NCBI GenBank assembly: GCA_034670405.1
Contig: JAXDDX010000004.1
Coordinates: forward strand, 8,442,001-8,506,000
Direction: 5' to 3'
Length of the DNA: 64,000 bases
DNA from: Hoplostethus atlanticus
Lineage: Eukaryota > Chordata > Actinopteri > Trachichthyiformes > Trachichthyidae
Shown: positions 56,674 to 64,000 of the stretch, piece by piece
Numbering within the stretch: the first letter of the stretch is position 1
Layout of the letters: every line of letters begins with the position of its first letter
The notes under the pieces: model-generated
Databases searched by the model: none
Told to the model about the DNA's origin: nothing
Seen by the model: only the letters and a program-made list of their open reading frames with translations
Position numbers and translations under genes: made by a program

Positions 56674-59343
56674 GTCTCGTGTGATAGGCCAGAAAGTTAG
56701 GCCACAGAAAAAGGACAGCGCAGAATGTGGTCGACGTGTTTAGCTGACAGATATATCTACAGTTTCAGAAGCCGAGGCCCTTCGCTGTGGGATGGATTTC
56801 ATGCTCCGGTCCGCCACCGCACCAGGGATGAGACAAGGTTTGGATTGGGCCCGGGGTTCCTGCGGTGACTGGGGGGGGGAAATTCTTCAACGCACCATTT
56901 ATGATATTACTGGGAACGCGGCCCGACACGTTTGAGGGACTTATGAGAGCAGAGGCCAGTGTCCCCGACGGCTTAAGAGCAGTAATATATATCTGTCTGA
57001 CTTGGCCAGGACCAGGCCCTGATAGGAAACAAGCTACATGGGATAAGTGCTTGATCAGTCTGAGTAGTGATTAGTTTTGAGTTTCACAGGTTAGATGCCT
57101 TCTGTGTCTTTTCTTACACATAAAGTCTCAGTCTCAGTGTCAGAATGAGAATTGCTGTATTGGCCGTATGGCGAGTATTTCCACATACAAGGAGTTTGAC
57201 TTGGAGGGTTGCTCCCTAGACACCAGTGGCACACACACACACAAGTTAAATAAATGTAAGAATTAAGACGTTAAAATCAAGAAACTATAGGGAAATTATC
57301 CTGTATAGTTAGCTCTAAATGTGTGTCGGGTCTCCCAAGCTGTACTTTACAGTACTGAACGATCGGTTGGGAAAAAGACTTTCACAGGAAAAGAAATGAG
57401 AGATAATACAAGATCTAACAATAGCTGAGTTATGAAGTCATACAACATTTGACAGACGTGAAGAATGACCTCATGGCGTTCAAGATAACCATCTGTTTTC
57501 TCTCTCTCTCTCTCCGTTGGTATTGAACGAGTCCCGAGAAAGCGTAGCCCTCTCCCGGGACTGTTTTTATCTCTCATTTTATATCTGGTCGTAGACTTTG
57601 AAGTTATTGACATGTCCGAATGTTTCAAATCCCTCCAGAAATCAGCATTAAAGCAACGGTAATGAGAGGCCACTTTGAGACGGCTACTTTTAGAACCCCC
57701 TGCCATTATTTCATTTTATTTTTTTCCTGTATTTCTCTGTTTGTCAGTACAGTATGAGAGTAGCAGCCATCAGTGTCAGCGGGTAATGACAGAGGAAGTG
57801 ACGTGTGACAACCGCGGGCCTGCCATTGTGGCTGGTTCTTTAAGCGCTGAGGGGGTGGCCATGTCTCAATGCTAATGGAGGAGGAGAAAATGGCCGTGTC
57901 ACTCCTGTCAACGTATTATGTTTTAAACCTAGACAGTTGTTGCCGCTCTCGCAGGCCCATAATTCCATGCCATTAAAAGTGCCAGGGGGAGCGAGCGAGC
58001 GAGAGCGAGAGGAGAGGGAGGGAGGTGGGTTTCTGAAGTGGGAAGGCGGCTGTAGGGTTTTTCTACCTCCTGTTCCCTCCATCCCCTGGTTCCCTGCCAC
58101 TTTTGTGCTGGAAACTTTTGGCATTGCTTGAAAGCATAACGACTAGTTGCGGCTGTAAAGTGATCATAAAGTCAATCACGTTGGCTTGAATTACCCAGCA
58201 ATCTTTGTCAGTTAGTCCCTTTTCAGCCGCTACGCCGTGAGGTGTGTGTGAGCGGGCGAGGTGTGTGTGTGTGTGTGCGTGTATATTATGAATGTATGTG
58301 CGGGGGAGGACTAGAAGTCAGAAACTGGAACAAGGAGTGAAGGCGGAGGAGGATGCAACTGATTTTCATGCCTAACTGCCATTTGAATGAAAGCCTTAGG
58401 TCCAGTGAAATTTCTGACATATTAGTCACGCAAAAGAAAATAGAAGAAAGTTTTACGTCGTTTCTTTTTCTCCAACTTGTTCATTTTTTAGAGGAAACAC
58501 GTTACAGAGATATACGATTAAACGATGTTGTTGAAACGGCCAAATTAGGATGCCCTGCAGATCCAAGCCACTCTTGACACTCCTTTATGAATCGCTACTA
58601 ATCGAAAATGTTGGTGGGAATTACTGTCACTTGTTCTGATCTGTATGCATGACAACCTTTTTCATCTCGAAGAATACCAGACCCCACAAGGTCTTTACGT
58701 TACGTGCAAACATTTGCAATTATGATGAACTCCGCCAGCTTATCTCAAAAGGAACAGGTTCTTACTGATGGACAAGTAGACGTTTTAATGAAATAAACTG
58801 CTCTGAGCTGATGAAATAAAGATTGCTCCACCCCAGGGGCACACTCAAATTAAATTATCAAGATGACTGCATGCATGCTGCTTCCATTAACTCAGGTATG
58901 GTAACGCTTGGCCTAATCGCACTTGCACTTGTTCCATCAGGCTCCCAATGAAAGACACTGAAAGTAATAATAATCGTAGTATTGCGAAAGTTACTCCTGC
59001 ACACGGTGGATGATGCTGTTTTTTTGTCCTCTGTCCTCCTTCCCCCCGATCGCCATAGGCTCCGCAGATTTTCCTCCATTCAGAGAGAGATGAACCGATG
59101 ACAAAACCATGTGTTGTCCCCAGAGGCCGAGCGGGTAGACAGTGCGATGCATGCAGTTTTATGCACACAGATAAACATGGGCCCCGCCGGCCTGTCAGAA
59201 GCCTCTGGAAGGAGCCCAGAGTCCTTTGCCTTAAAACAATGTTGGTGTTGGGGGCGAGAGGGACTGTGACTGGCAATGGGAAACACCTGTGTCGGAGGGG
59301 TGAGGAGCCGGGCAGTACGCTGGGGGAGGATGACCCCAGAGCA

Positions 59344-59376
<33 letters not shown>

Positions 59377-61439
59377 GGGAGAAAGCCTAGTGTGCAGTAG
59401 CGATAGTCCGAACGGCCGGTTAGTGTTGAGAATTAGAAGATTAAGACCATTAGTTACAGTTGTGTCTCGCTTGTTGCCCCTTAATCTGAAACACACAGGT
59501 GCTGGCACTTTTAGCCATGCAGATGTACATTATTTGCGGACCATCATACAATTGTAGCTTTGAGAGTGGTGCATACTGCAGGCAACATCGTGGAAAAGGG
59601 AATTCAGAAATATTCTAGAAATACGGATTTGAATTCAATGTATTACAGAAATATTACAGAGATCAATATCCAGCCGTCTCTCCCACCTGCAGTATTTCAG
59701 ACAGTTTCTTCTCCGGGGGGGAAGACGGTGATTTTATCTGCAGCTGATTTGTATTCTGACTTCTGGTAGGCTTTAAGATATTTTGATTAGAAACATTTTG
59801 ACCCCTTTAGCAACCCCCGCAGTTTAGAAAGCTGCAGCGGTTGATATGAGAAGTGAAATGAAAAACTTCTCTATCTTTCATGTGAAAATGTATTGGTTCT
59901 GATGATCTGTAGATATCATTCACGTATAAATCCATTCTCAATGTTTCTCTCTGTATAGTAACAAGAAAGGTATAAACTGTATTGAGGCAATTCAGCAGTT
60001 GTTATAGGGGGACATCAGTTTTATTGGTTTCTATATAAAAAGTGTACATATAACCGTGCAAATCCCAAGTGAAACAAATAAAACACAACCTAGCAGTATT
60101 TTCACAGCCCAACATCTTACCCTGCTGCATGAACAGCACATATCCATCAGCCTCTCCTCAGTGTGCCCGGCGCTCCACCCTCACGTCAGGTTGATCATCC
60201 CGTCTCCCGCCTCTCTATCCTGAGGTGCCTGCTGTCAATTTATCAGATTGCTCCCTTTTAATTTCATACTTTCCACGGTGTAAGCGTCCGTCTCGGCTGT
60301 CTGCAGCACCGTCAGAGGGTTCAGAGCAAGAGAGGTGTGAAGCCCAACAACTGAGATCTCCTGAAACACACAGTAAACTAACTGTACGTTTTCTATATTC
60401 TAGTCAAAATGCAATTAAATAATATTATATATATTTGATGTTCATTAAATCATTTCCTTATACACGTTCACAAAGTCCAAACAATGAATCACAAGCCACA
60501 AAAGGTGCCATCATTCCAGGTTTTATTGCCATAGCAGAGTGAATGCTACAGTAGATTTGGTGCTTTGGTGCACTTGTGTAATATTTCCTGGTATGACATG
60601 ATATGCTGTCTTTGCTTTAGATAGATACGCAGAGTGCCACGGGTTTCCACATACCGGATGCATTAAAAGCTGGCGAAGAGCAGATCGTTGAATCCACACG
60701 CGGTACAAAACGGGAGGGAGCAGATAATAACTCGGCTGGATATTATCGTTGCTCTTATTTTGTTTTCAGTGGTTCAGCCTGCTAGAATATTGTGCAGTCG
60801 TGTAGATAAATGAGAAATCAGATAATTAAGCATAAGCAGATCATATCAGTGTTAAATCCAATTGGCTTCATTTCAACAGCTCTTCCTTTCATTTGACACT
60901 TCAGACATTTGGAAATATATTTTTTATTTTACTGGATTTGGCGCGTAACATATCATCTGTTCAATCTTGGACTCCCGAAACACCCTACTCCACGATCCTC
61001 TCCTCATCTTCTCATCACCCCTCTCCTCTCCTTCTCCCTCTCCTCCGCCGTGTCTAACAAAATTAATTACTGTATGTTTTATTTTATGAAGGTGTCAGGA
61101 TGAAATGATGAATGGCTTGTAATATCAAAAGATTAAAGACACAATGCAAGGCAGGATAGATTACCGCTGAAGGATGTGCATGCTTATACTGTACAAGTGC
61201 ACGCATGTAGACACACACACACACACACACAGAGAGAGCATGCACAAACTCTCTGGGGCTGTTAATATCTGGTTTCATATTTGATATTAACTTACTGGAG
61301 GAGCGATCATGGCCCACAATGTCATTACCAGTGGTAGAGGGGCATAATAGAAGTGAACTTTTCAAAAGGTCTTCATAATTGCAGCCGGGGCTCTTCTTGA
61401 TAAGATCCCGTATTGGTATGTACACTGGTCGCCCTCATT
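56421..61439. other. Non-coding stretch
   Basis: Contains a (TC)n at about 56,637-56,666, a CNE-like patch at 57,770-57,980 (YY1-like AAAATGGCCG near 57,887), a TGATTGAC site at 58,171-58,178 (minus) and (GA)n at 59,346-59,380. No coding exon recognised on either strand. Confidence 0.6.
59346..59380 (+). repeat. (GA)n microsatellite
   Basis: GA repeats with GGGA interruptions. Confidence 0.93.
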
Positions 61440-61660
61440 ACGGCCACAGATGAAAAAGAGCATTTCAGCGTTCTTTAATGAGCAGTGCACGAGTGAAGGT
61501 CATCTTAATGGGGTTCAACTTGCTGGTGGGAGCCAGAGGTAATGCCGTAATGAGAGGGAGCCGCCGCACCACTCTAGTAATTCTGTAATTGCGCCCACGG
61601 ATGCCATTTTATTGTCGCCCGTGCCGTGGCATTGAAGTCCTTTGTTGTCATTTGCAACAT
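61440..61660. promoter_or_regulatory. CNE-like block
   Basis: Contains CTTTAATGAGCAG, GTAATGCCGTAATGAG, CTAGTAATTCTGTAATTGC and GATGCCATTTTATTGTC. Repeat-free, followed by (CA)n at about 61,739-61,762. Confidence 0.28.
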
Positions 61661-63115
61661 TGCTTGTCCTCTGTGGTCTGGGTTTTTAGCGGCCCCGGCC
61701 CGATGTTCAAATACACACGCTGCACACATGCGCGCCCACACACCCACACACACACACACACACTCATTATTACCATATTTCCAAACCACTTCACACACCG
61801 TCCGCTGTTTATTGGAAGCTACAGTTTATTCATTGCTTACTTATGGGTGGAGGGACATCAGAGCCACCTGGCAAAAAGAATGAGTATTAACCCTTGTACA
61901 CACCAACGTGGCAGAGCAAGGACAGTGTGTGTGTGTGTGTGTGTGTGTGTGGCCTCAGGATGATTCTCCCACATGTAAAGATGCCCTGTACCCCTGCATC
62001 CCAGTGTTACAATGAAAGAAACAACAACTGCATGCTGCTCTTACTTTAGTAGTTTACAATGATCTCACTTATTGCCTTGTGGATTTTCTGCAATATTGTT
62101 ATTGTTATCTTATGTCTGTTTCCATATGTTGTATTGCAATTGAGTAATGTGTAATTTCAAGAACAATGCAGCTCAATCACAGATACAGCACAGAGACAGA
62201 GAAGAAGAAGAAGACATTCATTGCATGTGATCCTGAGTGTCATTTCCTCTGGTACAGTGTTTTCCTCGAGTCCAGTCCCTGAATAACCCTCCCACTGAAC
62301 CACGCTGACAAGACGAATGGATGGACAGACGGCACGTGGCGACCATCTGCGGTTGCTAGGTGGCCTTTCCTCCATAACAACCCTTTGCATGGGCGCTAAC
62401 TCTGATGAGAAACAGAGCGGCGTGTTCCTCTGGCTCCGCCCACGTTCAGAGTCACAGTAGCTTTCTGTTGGCTCCGATGGGTAAAAATCAAGATGTTAAA
62501 TACTCTATATCTTGATACAATCATAATAATCCACATCACTGACTCAGTTAATCTCAGTTACACAGGCGTATTTATTGGGATGATTTATATAATATATGAT
62601 GTAATGTAATAGATCGTGTTTTGTGATCAGCGTTGCATTGCAATGTTTAAAAACTTGAAAATGGGAATGTATAAAATATAGAGCTGCTTCGTGGACAACT
62701 TTTATACCCCCAAATGAGCTTTATTCTGTTAATGTTATCAGTACCGAAGCAGGAAATATGCCCACCCTGCTGCTATAGTCACCCTTACCATCTTTTCCAA
62801 TGTGGGGTCAGCTCCAGATTGTGCATCTTGATGACATCACAGGTTCAAGAGTCAGCTCTCTGGTTGTTGGTTTTGGGATAGGGTTGTTCATATTTACAGA
62901 TAGTGATTGTACTGTACAGACATAAGACAGAGGACTGATGTTCACTGTTAAACTGAGACGCATTCCCCTTTAAGTGTGATCGTCTGCTGAAACAAACCTC
63001 TGGAAGTGAGCAGGGAAGAGTTAAACTGAAAGTAGAACAAGCTTCTCTCTCTCTCTCTCTCTTCTCTCTCTTTCTCGCTCACCCTCTCCCTGTGCTATTA
63101 TTTCCTCCTCCATAG
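61661..63115. other. Non-coding stretch before the candidate exon
   Basis: Contains (CA)n and (TG)n tracts (61,739-61,762; 61,925-61,951), an RFX half-site-like GGTTGCTAGG near 62,353, a GC-box-like CTCCGCCCAC near 62,434 and the CT-rich tract 63,041-63,075. Confidence 0.6.
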
Positions 63116-63292
63116 GTCATGTCAGTTTAAACGGGATCCTCAAATATTTTCACCATGACTTGTATGCACATGGGAGATGCACCGCAGAACCTTTGGGGGT
63201 TAAAGGGCGCACCGCGGTTTTCCTCTTTCGACACAAAATATTTTTTTCCCCGAAGTCACGATTCATCAACACCCGACTTCCCATCCAAAACA
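63116..63292 (+). CDS. Candidate plus-strand first coding exon, unrecognised protein
   Basis: A CT-rich tract from 63,041 ends with TCCTCCATAG. The 177 nt that follow end at AACA|GTAAGT, a near-perfect donor. Inside, ATG at 63,155-63,157 has a good initiation context (TTCACCATGA) with an in-frame stop just upstream. From there 46 codons run open to the donor in phase 0, starting MTCMHMGDAPQNLWGLKGAP. I do not recognise this protein. The local rise in CpG and distance from cdin1 would suit the 5' end of another gene continuing beyond the right edge. It could equally be a conserved non-coding element with accidental splice-like ends. Confidence 0.25.
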
Positions 63293-64000
63293 GTAAGTTT
63301 TAAATGAACAAGATGTAGCCTGAACTTATACAGCGGAAGTATATATTCTGCGGGGAATTACAAATGAGCGTAACCCCTCCAATTTGTCCAAATCTCATTC
63401 AAGGCGCTGAAGTGTTTAAAGGTGTGGATGAATTTCACTCCGTCTCCTCTGGCTTTGACTGAAATAGGACAGTGAGGAAGAGTGAGCCCGCTCTGTACGC
63501 CGCTGTGTAAAAGTATGAAGGAGTTTTAAAGGTGATAAAAAAGGGGAAAGGCAGTGAATATCATCATGTAGATACGACAGCCACCCCGCTTTCCACAGGC
63601 TACATCCTTTTTATTGCATCTGGCAGCGAATTAAGGCACGTGTGTGGGGGGGTGGAAAAAGGGCGATTGAAAATGAAACCCCGGGCTAAGACTCCATTCA
63701 GCCTGACTGCTTTCCTCCCTCAACACTGACATTAGACTTTGATTCTCACATGAGATCCTCTGATGATGATGATGAACCATAAAAAATGATATAGCTCAAT
63801 AAAAGTACAAAAAGGCGCGAGTTCATAAAGAGGACCTGGGGGCCGCGTTAAAGTTTGGTCCATGCCGGCGCATTTCTTCTCCCTCCGCTGGCTTTTAGAG
63901 ATGATTACCTTGGATATTTATGGACGAAACTATTTTTGAGGAGAGGGAGTTAGCATGGATGGATGTTTTTGCGTCTGCTCGGATCCTACGTGTCTGGGCA
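63293..64000. other. Right-edge sequence, CpG-containing, unassigned
   Basis: More CpG than the region before it (63,660-63,690; 63,817-63,870) and a T-box-like AGGTGTGGA near 63,420. No exon with protein similarity. It may be the flank or first intron of a gene beginning at 63.1 kb, or a developmental regulatory block cut by the window edge. Confidence 0.4.

Overview
The window reads as nuclear DNA from a vertebrate, most likely a ray-finned (teleost) fish. It is full of long (CA)n/(TG)n and (GA)n microsatellites, has no compact run of open reading frames, and carries one spliced gene with textbook GT-AG junctions. That gene is cdin1 (CDAN1-interacting nuclease 1, the orthologue of human C15orf41/CDIN1), on the minus strand. 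I found ten consecutive coding exons between 43,319 (start codon) and 16,750. Joined, they keep one reading frame of 238 codons plus two bases, with lengths and phases that match human CDIN1 residue for residue as I recall it. Only the final coding exon (about 42 C-terminal residues) is missing. I did not find it in 1-16,749, so it probably lies beyond the left edge and the window starts inside a last intron of more than 16.7 kb.

Layout. 1-16,749: last cdin1 intron (or 3' side), with microsatellites, a G-rich CpG patch near 15.5 kb, a perfect 30-bp hairpin at 14.49 kb and blocks that look like conserved non-coding elements (CNEs). 16,750-21,289: five closely spaced exons. These encode the end of the helical region and the nuclease core: the Asp of the PD motif is in one exon and the Glu-Ser-Lys in the next. 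21,290-43,218: larger introns separating the N-terminal exons, with several CNE-like blocks. 43,627-43,800: first non-coding exon and a TATA-less promoter with two CCAAT boxes and a GC box. 43,885-64,000: no recognisable protein-coding gene, but CNE-like blocks, many simple repeats, and three plus-strand sites that look like isolated exons (45,183-45,211; from 52,455; 63,116-63,292). These could belong to a divergent long non-coding RNA or another gene starting near the right edge.

In human, C15orf41 sits next to MEIS2 across a gene desert rich in conserved non-coding DNA (established knowledge, recalled). A small housekeeping-type gene, a very long last intron and many TGACAG and TGATTGAC homeodomain cores suggest that much of the non-coding DNA here is a regulatory domain acting on a neighbour such as meis2, with cdin1 as bystander. 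That is inference: no alignment was possible. All CNE calls rest on composition, motif content and resemblance, and are given low confidence. I saw no tRNA, rRNA, CRISPR array, intact transposon or viral gene.
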